Below, one piece after another: positions 44,174-53,079 of a DNA stretch of 64,000 bases. The translations under genes and the position numbers were made by a program. The DNA comes from an uncultured Bryobacteraceae bacterium. Lineage in GTDB: Bacteria; Acidobacteriota; Terriglobia; Bryobacterales; Bryobacteraceae. The notes below the pieces were generated by a model. That model made no database searches. It saw only the letters and a list, made by a program, of their open reading frames with translations, and was not told where the DNA came from. The stretch is taken from positions 62,001 to 126,000 of the forward strand of contig CAKZUE010000006.1 of NCBI GenBank assembly GCA_937920635.1, read 5' to 3'. Positions within the stretch are counted from its first letter, which is position 1. The number at the start of each line of letters is the position of its first letter.

Positions 44174-44202
44174 TTGCGGAAATAGTATGGCTGTGGTAGA
44201 AA
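44174..44202 (+). promoter_or_regulatory. Candidate promoter of the act-cox operon
   Basis: TTGCGG (44174-44179) and TAGAAA (44197-44202) are 17 bases apart on the plus strand. The match to consensus is modest (three and four of six). The leader would be about 90 nt and contain the GC-rich hairpin at 44213-44233. Confidence 0.35.
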
Positions 44203-44212
44203 AAGAGACAAG

Positions 44213-44233
44213 CGCCCCGGCCCCGCCGGGGCG
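44213..44233 (+). promoter_or_regulatory. GC-rich hairpin in the act operon leader
   Basis: CGCCCCGG (44213-44220) pairs perfectly with CCGGGGCG (44226-44233) around a 5-nt loop, about 64 bases before the actA ATG. There is no T-run, so it is not an intrinsic terminator. It may stabilise the 5' end or be a protein-binding dyad. Confidence 0.4.
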
Positions 44234-44296
44234 GGCGAAACTGCCAGGCCAAGTCAGAGGGGCTGAAGCGGATTTCCCACAATCAGACATCCTGCC

Positions 44297-44941
44297 ATGA
44301 CTGTCTTCTCGAAGCAGTTCGACACGAAGCTGCGCCTTGCCGCCGGTGCAGTTGTGGTCCTTCTCGGCGCAGGCGGCGCCGTCGCGGCGTACCTCCTCCA
44401 CCCCCGGCAGCTCGACACCGGCTACATGCCCGCGCAGCCCGTGCCTTACAGCCACAAGCTGCACGCGGGCAATCTCGGCATGGACTGCCTCTATTGCCAC
44501 ACGACCGTGGCGCAGTCCAACTACGCCGCCGTGCCGATGACGGAAGTCTGCATGAACTGCCATGTGCGGGTGAAGGAAAAAAGCCCCAAGTTGCAGCCCG
44601 TGCGCGACAGCTACGCGAGCGGCAAGCCCATCCCGTGGGTCAAGGTTCACCGCCTGCCGGACTACGTTTATTTTAACCACCGGGCTCACGTGACCGCGGG
44701 CGTGAGCTGCGTCAGTTGCCACGGGCGCGTGGATCAGATGACGGAAGTGCGGCAGGTGCAGCCGCTGTCGATGGCATGGTGCCTCGAGTGCCACCGCAAC
44801 CCCGCGCCGCATGTCCGTCCGCCCGAGCTGGTTACCAAACTCGACTGGCAGCCCGAGGGCGATCCGGCAGTGCTCGGCGCGAAGCTGATCCGCGAAAAGG
44901 GCATCCACCCGCCCGACAACTGCTCCGCCTGTCACAGATAA
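44297..44941 (+). CDS. actA: Alternative complex III pentaheme cytochrome c subunit ActA
   Basis: 214 residues with an N-terminal membrane anchor (AAGAVVVLLGAGGAVAAYLL). Five CXXCH sites: CLYCH 64-68, CMNCH 85-89, CVSCH 138-142, CLECH 162-166 and CSACH 209-213. This is the periplasmic electron-exit subunit of the quinol-oxidising complex, which hands electrons on to the oxidase. First gene of the act-cox operon; 17 bp separate it from actB. It resembles the QrcA-like protein at 22725 in heme number and anchor, which fits common descent of the two complexes. Confidence 0.95.
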   Translation: MTVFSKQFDTKLRLAAGAVVVLLGAGGAVAAYLLHPRQLDTGYMPAQPVPYSHKLHAGNLGMDCLYCHTTVAQSNYAAVPMTEVCMNCHVRVKEKSPKLQPVRDSYASGKPIPWVKVHRLPDYVYFNHRAHVTAGVSCVSCHGRVDQMTEVRQVQPLSMAWCLECHRNPAPHVRPPELVTKLDWQPEGDPAVLGAKLIREKGIHPPDNCSACHR

Positions 44942-44958
44942 CCCCAAGGCCTGCGACC

Positions 44959-47919
44959 ATGAACGAACTCATCCAGCTCAACCTCTCCAGCCTCACCGGC
45001 AGGAAATACTGGCGCAGCCTGAACCAGCTCGCCGATACGCCGGAGTTCCGCCAGTGGGTGGAACGCGAGTTTCCCGAAGGCGCCTCGGAGATGCTCGACA
45101 GCGGCTCGCGCCGGACGCTGCTGAAGCTGATGGCCGCGGGGTTCGGCCTCGCCGGCCTCACCGCCTGCCGCCGCCCCGCCGAAAAGATTCTTCCTCTCTC
45201 GAAAGGCGTTGAAGGCTACGTGCATGGCCGTCCGCTGCACTACGCCACCGCCGTCGAGACCTGCGGCATCGCTTCCGGGCTCGTCATCGAGTGCAACGAC
45301 GGCCGGCCCACGAAGGTGGAGGGCAATCCGCGCCATCCTTTCTCGCTCGGCGCCACCAACGCCTTCCAGCAGGCGATGATCCTGGATCTGTACGACCCGG
45401 ACCGCGCCCGCCAGGTGCAGAAGCAGGGCGTGAAGTCTTCGTGGGCCGAGTTCGAATCGTGGTGGATGGAACAGAGCGCGAAGCTCGGCGATGGCGCGGG
45501 GCTGCGCATTCTTTCCTCGCGCTCCACGTCGCCGTCTCTCGAAGCGCTGAAGGCGGAGATCGCGAAGAAGTTCCCGCAGTCGGCCTGGATCGAATACGAA
45601 CCGGTCAGCTTCGACCGAGCGCTGGAGGGAGCGCGCCTCGCTTTCGGCAGGCCGCTTGTGCCGCACTACCGGCTCGAACAGGCCGATGTGATCGTCTCGC
45701 TCGACTGCGACTTCCTTGGGCTCGACACGCTCTCCGCGCAGCCAGTCAAGCAGTTCGCCGCGCGCCGCAAGCCCGAGGACGGCAAAGAGCTGAACCGGCT
45801 CTACGCGATCGAAGCGAATTTCACGATCACCGGCGCGATGGCCGACCACCGCCTGCGCGCCCGCTCCTCCGATGCCGGGGCCATCGCGCTGGCTCTGGCG
45901 CGCGAGCTCAACGTGAGCGGCGCGGAGCTGAAGGTGTTGAGCCAGGGCGGCGACAGGCAGCAGAAATTTGTGGCCGTGGCAGCCAAAGACCTGATGGCGC
46001 ACCGCGGCCGTTCGCTGGTCGTGGCCGGCCCGCGGCAGCCCGCCGAGGTGCACGCGCTGGTGGCGCTGATCAACCAGGCGCTCGGAAACACGGGCCAGAC
46101 GGTGGTCTATACGCGGCCGGCGTTCGCCGCCGCCGACACGCTCGGGGCGGTGCAGAAACTGGCCGAGGATCTCGCCGCGGGGCGCGTGAATACGCTGTTC
46201 GTGCTCGGCGGCAATCCGCTGTTCACGCTGCCTGCCGGCCCCGATTGGGCCGCGCTGTTCCGGAAAGCCACGGTGGCGGCGCTCACGTTCGACGAAAACG
46301 AAACGTGGAAAGCGGCGGCGTGGCAACTGCCGGAAGCGCACCCGTTCGAAGCGTGGGGAGATGTCCGCGCGCTCGACGGCACGGCCAGCATCCAGCAGCC
46401 GCAGATCCAGCCGCTCCACGGCGGACGCACCGCGCTGGAGATCGCCGCGCTGATCGCCGGGCGCGCCGAGCGCCGCGGCCACGGCATTGTCCGCTCGTAC
46501 TGGGCCGCGCAGTGGGGCGCGCAGGCGGAACAGAAGTGGAAGCAGGCGCTCTACGAAGGCGTCATTGCGGGCACGCAGTTTCCGCTGGAGGAAGCGAAGG
46601 CCGATGCGGCGCGCGTGCTGGCCGCCGCGCAGAGCGCGTTGAAGCCCGCGCCGGCGGGCATCGAAACGGTCTTTTATCCCTCCTGGCACACGCTGGACGG
46701 CCGCTTCGCCAACAATGCGTGGCTGCATGAGACGCCCGATCCGATGACGAAGCTCGTCTGGGACAACGCCGCGCTGCTCAGCCCCGCCACGGCGAAGCGG
46801 CTCGGCGTAAAAGACGGCGACGTGCTGGAAATCTCTTCCGGAGGCCGCCAGATCCGCTGTCCCGCACTGGTGCTGCCGGGCCACGCCGACGATTCGATTT
46901 CGCTTCAGCTCGGCTTTGGACGCTCCGCCTGCGGCCGGGTGGGCCGCGGCGTCGGCCACCGCGTGGAAGGGCTCCGCGCTGCGGCCAACTTCTGGTTCGG
47001 CCCGGCGGAGGCGCGCAAGACCGGCGCCACGTACAAGCTGGTCACCACGCAGGAGCACCACACGCTGATCGAGCCGATCACCGGACTCAAGCGCCACAAC
47101 ATCGTGGAAGAGTTCAGCGTGGAGCAATACCGCCATCGCGCCGAACACGGCAGGCACGAACCGCACCCGGCAACAGACCTTTTCCCCGAGTTTGATTACT
47201 CGAAGGGCTACCAGTGGGGCATGGCCATCGACCTGAGCGCCTGCATCGGCTGCAACGCCTGCATGGTGGCCTGCAACGCCGAAAACAACATCCCCGTGGT
47301 CGGCAAGGAGCAGGTCTCCAAGGGCCGCGAGATGCACTGGATCCGCCTGGACCGCTACTTCAGCGGCGAGGAGGAAGACCCGCAGGCGGTGGTGCAGCCC
47401 ATGGCCTGCGTGCAGTGCGAGAAGGCGCCGTGCGAAAGCGTCTGCCCCGTGGCCGCCACGGTGCACAGCCCGGAAGGCATCAACGAGATGGCTTACAACC
47501 GCTGCGTGGGCACGCGCTACTGCCTCAACAACTGCCCCTACAAGGTGCGGCGGTTCAACTTCCTGAACTGGAACAAGGACATTCCGGAGATCCGGAAGAT
47601 GGTCTTCAACCCCGACGTGACGGTGCGCATGCGCGGCGTCATGGAGAAGTGCAACTACTGCGTGCAGCGCATCGAGGAGAAGCGCTCGCAGGCCAAGGCC
47701 GAAGGCCGCCGCCCCATCCGCGACGGCGAAATCGTCACCGCCTGCCAGCAGGCGTGCCCGGCCGACGCCATCGTCTTCGGCAACATCAACGATCCGGAAA
47801 GCCGCGTGGCGAAGCTGAAGCAGCAGGCGCGCGATTATTCCGTGCTCGAAGAGCTCAACACGAAGCCGCGCACGACGTACCTGGCGCGCGTCCGCAATCC
47901 CAATCCGGAGCTTGTCTGA
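44959..47919 (+). CDS. actB: Alternative complex III fused molybdoprotein-like/iron-sulfur subunit ActB
   Basis: 986 residues. A Tat motif (SRRTLLKLMAAG, R51-R52) and a lipobox (LTAC, C70) predict an exported lipoprotein. Residues about 75-740 are Moco-oxidoreductase-like (ActB1), and about 750-970 form the ferredoxin part (ActB2), with CIGCNACMVAC, CVQCEKAPCESVCP, CVGTRYCLNNCP and CNYC plus ACQQACP. The third motif has T in place of the second cysteine, which predicts one [3Fe-4S] and three [4Fe-4S] clusters, as reported for this complex. The pterin domain carries no cofactor in characterised ACIII. It relays electrons from the quinol site in ActC to ActA. Confidence 0.95.
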   Translation: MNELIQLNLSSLTGRKYWRSLNQLADTPEFRQWVEREFPEGASEMLDSGSRRTLLKLMAAGFGLAGLTACRRPAEKILPLSKGVEGYVHGRPLHYATAVETCGIASGLVIECNDGRPTKVEGNPRHPFSLGATNAFQQAMILDLYDPDRARQVQKQGVKSSWAEFESWWMEQSAKLGDGAGLRILSSRSTSPSLEALKAEIAKKFPQSAWIEYEPVSFDRALEGARLAFGRPLVPHYRLEQADVIVSLDCDFLGLDTLSAQPVKQFAARRKPEDGKELNRLYAIEANFTITGAMADHRLRARSSDAGAIALALARELNVSGAELKVLSQGGDRQQKFVAVAAKDLMAHRGRSLVVAGPRQPAEVHALVALINQALGNTGQTVVYTRPAFAAADTLGAVQKLAEDLAAGRVNTLFVLGGNPLFTLPAGPDWAALFRKATVAALTFDENETWKAAAWQLPEAHPFEAWGDVRALDGTASIQQPQIQPLHGGRTALEIAALIAGRAERRGHGIVRSYWAAQWGAQAEQKWKQALYEGVIAGTQFPLEEAKADAARVLAAAQSALKPAPAGIETVFYPSWHTLDGRFANNAWLHETPDPMTKLVWDNAALLSPATAKRLGVKDGDVLEISSGGRQIRCPALVLPGHADDSISLQLGFGRSACGRVGRGVGHRVEGLRAAANFWFGPAEARKTGATYKLVTTQEHHTLIEPITGLKRHNIVEEFSVEQYRHRAEHGRHEPHPATDLFPEFDYSKGYQWGMAIDLSACIGCNACMVACNAENNIPVVGKEQVSKGREMHWIRLDRYFSGEEEDPQAVVQPMACVQCEKAPCESVCPVAATVHSPEGINEMAYNRCVGTRYCLNNCPYKVRRFNFLNWNKDIPEIRKMVFNPDVTVRMRGVMEKCNYCVQRIEEKRSQAKAEGRRPIRDGEIVTACQQACPADAIVFGNINDPESRVAKLKQQARDYSVLEELNTKPRTTYLARVRNPNPELV

Positions 47920-47922
47920 CCC

Positions 47923-49329
47923 ATGGCCGATCTCGCAATCGATCCGCGAATGGAACTGAACCCGCCCCTGGTGCAGGGCGGCATGACCTACTCCGACGTC
48001 ACCGACAAGATCAGCTCGATCGTCGAGGGCAAGGCGCCGAAGCAGTGGTGGATCGCCATGGCCGTCGCCGTGCCGCTGGCCCTGCTGCTGTTCGCCTGCC
48101 TCGGCTATCTGGTGACGACGGGCATCGGCGTCTGGGGCAACAACTCGCCGGTGGGCTGGGGCTGGGACATCACGAACTTCGTCTGGTGGATCGGCATCGG
48201 CCACGCCGGCACGCTGATCTCGGCCATCCTGTTCCTGTTCCGCCAGAAGTGGCGCACGTCGATCAACCGCGCGGCGGAGGCGATGACGCTGTTCGCCGTG
48301 GCGTGCGCCGCCATCTATCCGCTGTTCCATACGGGCCGGCCGTGGCGCGCCGCCTACTGGCTGTTCCCGCTGCCCAACGAGCTGCTGCACATGTGGCAGA
48401 ACTTCCGCAGCCCGCTGATGTGGGACGTCTTCGCCGTCTCCACTTACGGAACCGTCTCCGCGCTGTTCTGGTATGTGGGGCTGATCCCCGACCTGGCCAC
48501 GCTGCGCGACCGCTCCACCACGCCCATCCGCAAGACCATTTACGGATTGCTGAGCCTCGGCTGGCGCGGCTCGGCGACGCAATGGCGCCACTACGAACTC
48601 GCCTATCTGCTCCTTGCGGGGTTGTCGACGCCGCTGGTGCTCAGCGTGCACTCGATCGTGTCGTTCGACTTCGCCACCTCGCTGCTGCCGGGCTGGCACA
48701 CGACGATCTTCCCGCCGTACTTCGTCGCCGGCGCCGTGTTCAGCGGCTTCGCCATGGTGGTGACGCTGATGACGCTGGCGCGCTGGATCTACGGGCTGGA
48801 AAACCTGATCACGATGAAGCACCTCGAGAACATGTGCAAGGTGATGCTGGCCACCGGCATGATCGTCGGCTTCGCTTACGGCACAGAGTTCTTCATCGCC
48901 TGGTACAGCGCCAACCAGTATGAGCGGTTCATCTTCCTCAACCGCGCCTTCGGCCCCTACTGGTGGGCCTACTGGTCGATGATCGCCTGCAACGTGATCG
49001 CACCGCAGTTCTTCTGGTTCAAAAAGTTCCGCACGTCAATCCCGGCGATGTTCATTCTCTCGATCTTCATCAACATCGGCATGTGGTTCGAGCGGTTCGT
49101 GATTATCGCCACGTCGCTGCACCGCGATTTTCTGCCCTCAAGCTGGGGCTACTTCTCGCCCACCTGGGTCGACATCGGCACCTACTTGGGCACGTTCGGC
49201 CTGTTCCTGACGCTGTTCCTGCTGTTCCTGCGCTTCCTGCCCGCCATCGCCATCAGCGAGGTGAAGGGCGTGCTGCACCAGCAGGTCAGCGCTCCGCATG
49301 GAGTTCCCGCGCATGGAGGCAGCCACTGA
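47923..49329 (+). CDS. actC: Alternative complex III quinol-binding membrane subunit ActC (NrfD family)
   Basis: 468 residues with about ten membrane helices (for example [22 protein letters not shown] near 43 and [19 protein letters not shown] near 425). It belongs to the NrfD/PsrC family; polar residues inside helices, such as [11 protein letters not shown] near 90 and HSIVSFDFA near 243, are hallmarks of the quinol-oxidising ActC. It starts three bases after actB and its TGA shares a base with the actD ATG. ActF is its paralogue in the same operon. Confidence 0.95.
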   Translation: MADLAIDPRMELNPPLVQGGMTYSDVTDKISSIVEGKAPKQWWIAMAVAVPLALLLFACLGYLVTTGIGVWGNNSPVGWGWDITNFVWWIGIGHAGTLISAILFLFRQKWRTSINRAAEAMTLFAVACAAIYPLFHTGRPWRAAYWLFPLPNELLHMWQNFRSPLMWDVFAVSTYGTVSALFWYVGLIPDLATLRDRSTTPIRKTIYGLLSLGWRGSATQWRHYELAYLLLAGLSTPLVLSVHSIVSFDFATSLLPGWHTTIFPPYFVAGAVFSGFAMVVTLMTLARWIYGLENLITMKHLENMCKVMLATGMIVGFAYGTEFFIAWYSANQYERFIFLNRAFGPYWWAYWSMIACNVIAPQFFWFKKFRTSIPAMFILSIFINIGMWFERFVIIATSLHRDFLPSSWGYFSPTWVDIGTYLGTFGLFLTLFLLFLRFLPAIAISEVKGVLHQQVSAPHGVPAHGGSH

Positions 49330-49916
49330 TGCTGGAAGCGGTTCTTTCCAAACTCGGCCTGCCGGGCTACGAGCCGGAAGCCGCGCGCCAGAAGGTATTC
49401 GGCGTCATCGGCGACTTTGACACGCCGGAGGACCTGCTCCGTGCCATCCGCACGGCGCGCGCCGCCGGCTACACGCGGATGGAAGCGTTCTCGCCGTTCC
49501 CGGTGCACGGGGTGGACGAAGCGCTGGGCGCGCGGCGCAGCCCGCTGGGCCGCATCGTCATCGTGTTCGCCCTGCTCGGACTGGCCGGCGCCGTGCTGCT
49601 GCAATGGTGGACCGGCGCGGTGGATTACAAGCTGATCGTTGCAGGAAAGCCGCTGTTCGCGCTGGAGCCGTCGGTGCCCATCATGTTCGAGCTGGCCGTG
49701 CTGCTGAGCGCCTTCGCCGCCGTGCTCGGCATGTTCCACCTGAACCGGATCCCCACCTACTACCACCCGTTCTTCAACTACTCGCGCCACGCCGGCGCGA
49801 GCAACGACCGCTTCCTGCTCGCCATCGACGCGCAGGATCCGAAATTCCAGGCCGAGGACGCCGTGCGCTTCCTCGACTCCTGCGGAAGCCGCCACACGGA
49901 GGTTGTCGAAGCATGA
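49329..49916 (+). CDS. actD: Alternative complex III subunit ActD (DUF3341)
   Basis: 195 residues from the ATG at 49329. The soluble N-terminal domain (FGVIGDFDTPEDLLRAIRTA, then YTRMEAFSPFPVHGVDEALG) is the DUF3341 signature. Two membrane helices follow (IVIVFALLGLAGAVLLQWW, about 78-96, and MFELAVLLSAFAAVLGMFHL, about 120-139). The NRIPTYYHPFFN motif after the second helix is also typical. It is a non-redox structural subunit of the complex. Start and stop overlap actC (one base) and actE (four bases). Confidence 0.94.
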   Translation: MLEAVLSKLGLPGYEPEAARQKVFGVIGDFDTPEDLLRAIRTARAAGYTRMEAFSPFPVHGVDEALGARRSPLGRIVIVFALLGLAGAVLLQWWTGAVDYKLIVAGKPLFALEPSVPIMFELAVLLSAFAAVLGMFHLNRIPTYYHPFFNYSRHAGASNDRFLLAIDAQDPKFQAEDAVRFLDSCGSRHTEVVEA

Positions 49917-50530
49917 CACGCGCCGCTTCCCGCCCGGTCGCCGCCGCGCTGCTGGCCATCGCCGCCACCGCGCTCACGGGCTGCTCGAACTTCCCCTCCC
50001 GCCAGCCGCCCATCTGGGTCTGGTGGGACATGAAGAAGCAGGACAAGTACAAGCCGCAGGCGGAGAGCGCGTTTTTCGCCGACGGGCGCGCGAGCCGCGC
50101 TCCCGTGGAAGGCTCGCTGGCGCAGGAGCTCTACCGCCCCGACGCCGCCTTCTCCACGGGCATCCACCCCGACGGCACCTACGTGGCCCGCAATCCTCTG
50201 CCGATCACCAGGGAGACGCTGGCGGAGGGGCAGCGCAAGTTCGACATCTACTGCGCGCCCTGCCACGACCGCACCGGCTCCGGGCGCGGCGTTGTGCCGG
50301 CCAAGTCGGTCTGGGTCCCCGGCAACCTGCACGACGAGCGCATCGTGAACTTCGTCGATGGCGAGCTTTATCACGTGATCGCCAACGGCCGCCGCTCGAT
50401 GCCCGGCTACCGCTACCAGATCTCGGAAAAGGACCGCTGGGCGATCGTCGCCTATATCCGCGCGTTGCAGCGCTCCTGGCGGGGCACCCTCGACGACGTG
50501 CCGCCGGAGCTTCAGTCCAGGATTCGATAA
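49913..50530 (+). CDS. actE: Alternative complex III monoheme cytochrome c lipoprotein ActE
   Basis: 205 residues. Signal and lipobox LTGC (C24) give a lipid-anchored periplasmic protein. One heme c site, CAPCH 114-118, lies in FDIYCAPCHDRTGSGRG, and M in RRSMPGYRYQ is the likely axial ligand of a class I cytochrome c. This is ActE, the second cytochrome of the complex and a candidate donor to the caa3 oxidase. It starts inside the actD stop (ATGA) and is followed by actF after 17 bp. Confidence 0.94.
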   Translation: MTRAASRPVAAALLAIAATALTGCSNFPSRQPPIWVWWDMKKQDKYKPQAESAFFADGRASRAPVEGSLAQELYRPDAAFSTGIHPDGTYVARNPLPITRETLAEGQRKFDIYCAPCHDRTGSGRGVVPAKSVWVPGNLHDERIVNFVDGELYHVIANGRRSMPGYRYQISEKDRWAIVAYIRALQRSWRGTLDDVPPELQSRIR

Positions 50531-50547
50531 GCAGCGAGGGAAACCGA

Positions 50548-51747
50548 ATGGCCCACCACAGAGAACACGCTTCGGAAACCTACTTCCTCCAGGCGGAAGC
50601 CTGGAGCGCCGTGCGCAACTCGCTGGCGCTGATCGCTCTCGTCTCCTGGCTGGCGCTGGCCGCCGGTTATGCGCTGGACCGCCAGCAGTTCCACTTCTCC
50701 TATCTGGTCGCGTTCGCGTTCTTCGCGTCCGTGTCTCTGGGCGCCCTGTTCTTCGTCATGTTGCAGCACCTCACGGGCAGCGCCTGGAGCGTCACCGTGC
50801 GGCGGCTGATGGAGAACATGATGCGCGCCGTGCCGCTGGCATTTTTGCTGGTGCTGCCGGTGTTCCTGGGCGTTCACTCGCTGTACGAGTGGTCGCACGC
50901 CGAGGCGGCGAAGGATCCGGTCCTCTCGGCCAAGCTCGGCTATCTGAACGAAAAGTGGTTCATGCTCCGCGGACTCATCGCCATTGCGCTGTGGAGCCTC
51001 TTCGCCTTGCGGCTGTATGCGATCAGCCGCCGCCAGGACGATTCCGGCTCGATCGAGCACACCCGGGCCGCGGCGAAATGGAGCGCGCCGGGTACAGTGG
51101 TGCTTTTTCTCACCGCTTCGATGGCCGCTTTCGACTGGATCATGTCGCTGGAGCCGCACTGGTTCTCGACGATGTACGGCGTGTATTTCCTGGCCGGCGG
51201 CGCGGTGGGCTTCATGGCGGTTCTGATCGCCGTGGTGCTCGGGCTGCGTTCGGCCGGTTATCTGACGCAATCGGTGCGCGAGGAGCATTACCACGATCTG
51301 GGCAAGTGGCTGTTTGCGCTCACCACCTTCTGGGCGTACGTCACGTTCTCGCAGTACATGCTCATCTGGTACGGCAACCTGCCCGAAGAGACTTTCTGGT
51401 TCCATAAGCGGCTTCAGGGAAGCTGGGCTGCGTTCGGCCCGATTCTCGTCATCGGCCACTTCCTTCTGCCGTTCTTCACGCTGCTGCCGCGGGCCAACAA
51501 GCGCAACATCAAGCTTCTGGGCTTTTTCGCCGGCTGGATGACGCTGATGCATTTCTGCGACCTGTACTGGCAGATCATGCCCGTGCTGCACACGAAAGGC
51601 GTGGCGCTGCACTGGATGGACGCCGCCGCGTGGCTCGCCGTGGGCAGCGCCTACGGGCTGGTCTTCTGGCAGGGGCTGAAAGAGAAGCCGCTCGTTCCGG
51701 TGGGCGACCCCCGGCTCGAGCAGTGCCTGGCATTTCATAACGTCTGA
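50548..51747 (+). CDS. actF: Alternative complex III membrane subunit ActF
   Basis: 399 residues from the ATG at 50548 with GAGGG upstream. About ten membrane helices are seen (ALIALVSWLALAAGYAL near 29, YLVAFAFFASVSLGALFFVM near 52, through AAWLAVGSAYGLVFW near the end). It is NrfD-like and a paralogue of ActC, completing the six-gene ActA-F set. The motif LHHLTGSAWSVTVRR-like (LQHLTGSAWSV near 72-82) and FDWIMSLEPHWFSTMYG near 195-210 are typical of ActF. Confidence 0.94.
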   Translation: MAHHREHASETYFLQAEAWSAVRNSLALIALVSWLALAAGYALDRQQFHFSYLVAFAFFASVSLGALFFVMLQHLTGSAWSVTVRRLMENMMRAVPLAFLLVLPVFLGVHSLYEWSHAEAAKDPVLSAKLGYLNEKWFMLRGLIAIALWSLFALRLYAISRRQDDSGSIEHTRAAAKWSAPGTVVLFLTASMAAFDWIMSLEPHWFSTMYGVYFLAGGAVGFMAVLIAVVLGLRSAGYLTQSVREEHYHDLGKWLFALTTFWAYVTFSQYMLIWYGNLPEETFWFHKRLQGSWAAFGPILVIGHFLLPFFTLLPRANKRNIKLLGFFAGWMTLMHFCDLYWQIMPVLHTKGVALHWMDAAAWLAVGSAYGLVFWQGLKEKPLVPVGDPRLEQCLAFHNV

Positions 51748-51764
51748 GCGAGCGGAGGCTGACG

Positions 51765-52235
51765 ATGTCCGAAATCAAACCCGAACTCGATTCCACCGCC
51801 CCCGACACGGCTGTCTTCGTCGATGGCATCGATTACGACCAGCGCGAGGCGCGCGCCGGACTCATCGCCGCCGTCAGCGCCGGCATCCTCGCGCTGCTCG
51901 TAGTCATGATCGTCGGCGTGTACTGGCTGTACGTCGTCGCTTACGAGCGGATCGATCAGCAGGTGTACTCCGGCGCGCCCAGCAAGGAGCTGCTCGCCAT
52001 CCGCGAACGCGAAGAGGAGAATCTGCACCGCTACAGCTTCATCGATAAAGAGAAGGGCATTGTGCGCATCCCCATCGACCGCGCCATGGAGATCCTGGCG
52101 GCGGATGCCGCGGCGGGCAAGTTGACCTACAACACGAAGACCTATCCAGCCAAGCCCGAGCCTCCGGGCGGCGCCGCCGGCGGCGATGGAGCCGCGGCGC
52201 CCGCGCCCGCCGCTGCGCCGGCGCAGAAGCAGTAA
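51765..52235 (+). CDS. Small single-span membrane protein between actF and sco
   Basis: 156 residues. An acidic N-terminus (residues 1-28), one membrane helix (AGLIAAVSAGILALLVVMIVGVYWLYVV, about 30-57), a soluble helical region (SKELLAIREREEENLHRYSF, then VRIPIDRAMEILA) and a low-complexity Gly/Ala/Pro tail. The sequence IDRAMEILAA resembles the conserved end of small proteins often encoded in ACIII-oxidase operons. I do not recognise a named family. Its place suggests a subunit or assembly factor of the ACIII-oxidase supercomplex. Confidence 0.8.
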   Translation: MSEIKPELDSTAPDTAVFVDGIDYDQREARAGLIAAVSAGILALLVVMIVGVYWLYVVAYERIDQQVYSGAPSKELLAIREREEENLHRYSFIDKEKGIVRIPIDRAMEILAADAAAGKLTYNTKTYPAKPEPPGGAAGGDGAAAPAPAAAPAQKQ

Positions 52236-52245
52236 GGACGCAAGG

Positions 52246-53079
52246 ATGACTTTCTTTCGCGCACTTCCGGCGGTTCTTGCAGCCCTGATGGCGGCAATGG
52301 CCCCCGTGCGCGCCCAGTTGCCCTCTCACGAAACGCCCCGCGAACTGGAAGGCGTCGGCATCGAAGAAAAGCTGGGCCAGAAGATCGATCTCTCGCTCCA
52401 GTTCATCGGCGAAGACGGCTACCCGCACGCGCTGCGCGAATACTTCTCCTCCGGCAAGCCGGTGATCCTGAACCTCGTCTATTACTCCTGTCCCATGCTC
52501 TGCACGCTGGTGCTCAACGGGCAGACGGAAGCGCTGCGGCAGATCCCGCAGACGGCGGGCCAGGACTTCGAGATCGTCACCGTCAGCATCGATCCGACCG
52601 ACAACTACAAGCTTGCGCAGTCCAAGCGCGCCGCCTACCTCGAGTCCTACGAGCGCTCAAAACAGGGCTGGCACTTCCTCGCCGACTATCAGAACAACGT
52701 CTCGCGGCTCGCCGCCCAGGTCGGTTTCCGGTACCGCTGGGACGACCGCACCAAACAATACGCCCATGCCGCCGCCATCATGGTGCTCTCGCCCGACGGC
52801 ATGGTGAGCCGGTATCTGTACGGCGTGCGCTTCAAGCCCTTCGACGTGCGCCTGGCGCTGGCTGAAGCCGCCAGCGGCAAGACGGGCATCAGCGACAAGA
52901 TTCTGCTGTATTGTTTCCACTACGATCCTGCCGCCCGCAGCTACACGCTGGTGGCGATGAACATCATGCGCGCTGGCGGGGCGCTTGCCGTGCTTGTGCT
53001 CGGCTACGCGCTCTTTCGCCTCTGGCGCCGCGAGCGCCTGCGCGCTTCAACCCGGACTGAGATGGTGACTGCCAAATGA
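52246..53079 (+). CDS. SCO1/SenC/PrrC-type copper chaperone
   Basis: 277 residues with a signal peptide (ALMAAMAPVRAQ). The thioredoxin-like fold has the copper site C82 and C86 (SCPMLCTLV) and the distal H174 (YAHAAAIMVLSP). A C-terminal membrane helix (GGALAVLVLGYALFRLW) makes this an anchored Sco, as in the longer Sco-family members of ACIII operons. It delivers copper to the CuA site of subunit II, whose gene overlaps its stop by four bases (ATGA). Confidence 0.95.
   Translation: MTFFRALPAVLAALMAAMAPVRAQLPSHETPRELEGVGIEEKLGQKIDLSLQFIGEDGYPHALREYFSSGKPVILNLVYYSCPMLCTLVLNGQTEALRQIPQTAGQDFEIVTVSIDPTDNYKLAQSKRAAYLESYERSKQGWHFLADYQNNVSRLAAQVGFRYRWDDRTKQYAHAAAIMVLSPDGMVSRYLYGVRFKPFDVRLALAEAASGKTGISDKILLYCFHYDPAARSYTLVAMNIMRAGGALAVLVLGYALFRLWRRERLRASTRTEMVTAK

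Noticed and set aside
44932-48822. 1296-codon minus-strand open frame opposite actB and actC
   Set aside because: It is the antisense of well-recognised ActB and ActC, with no ribosome site and no domain.
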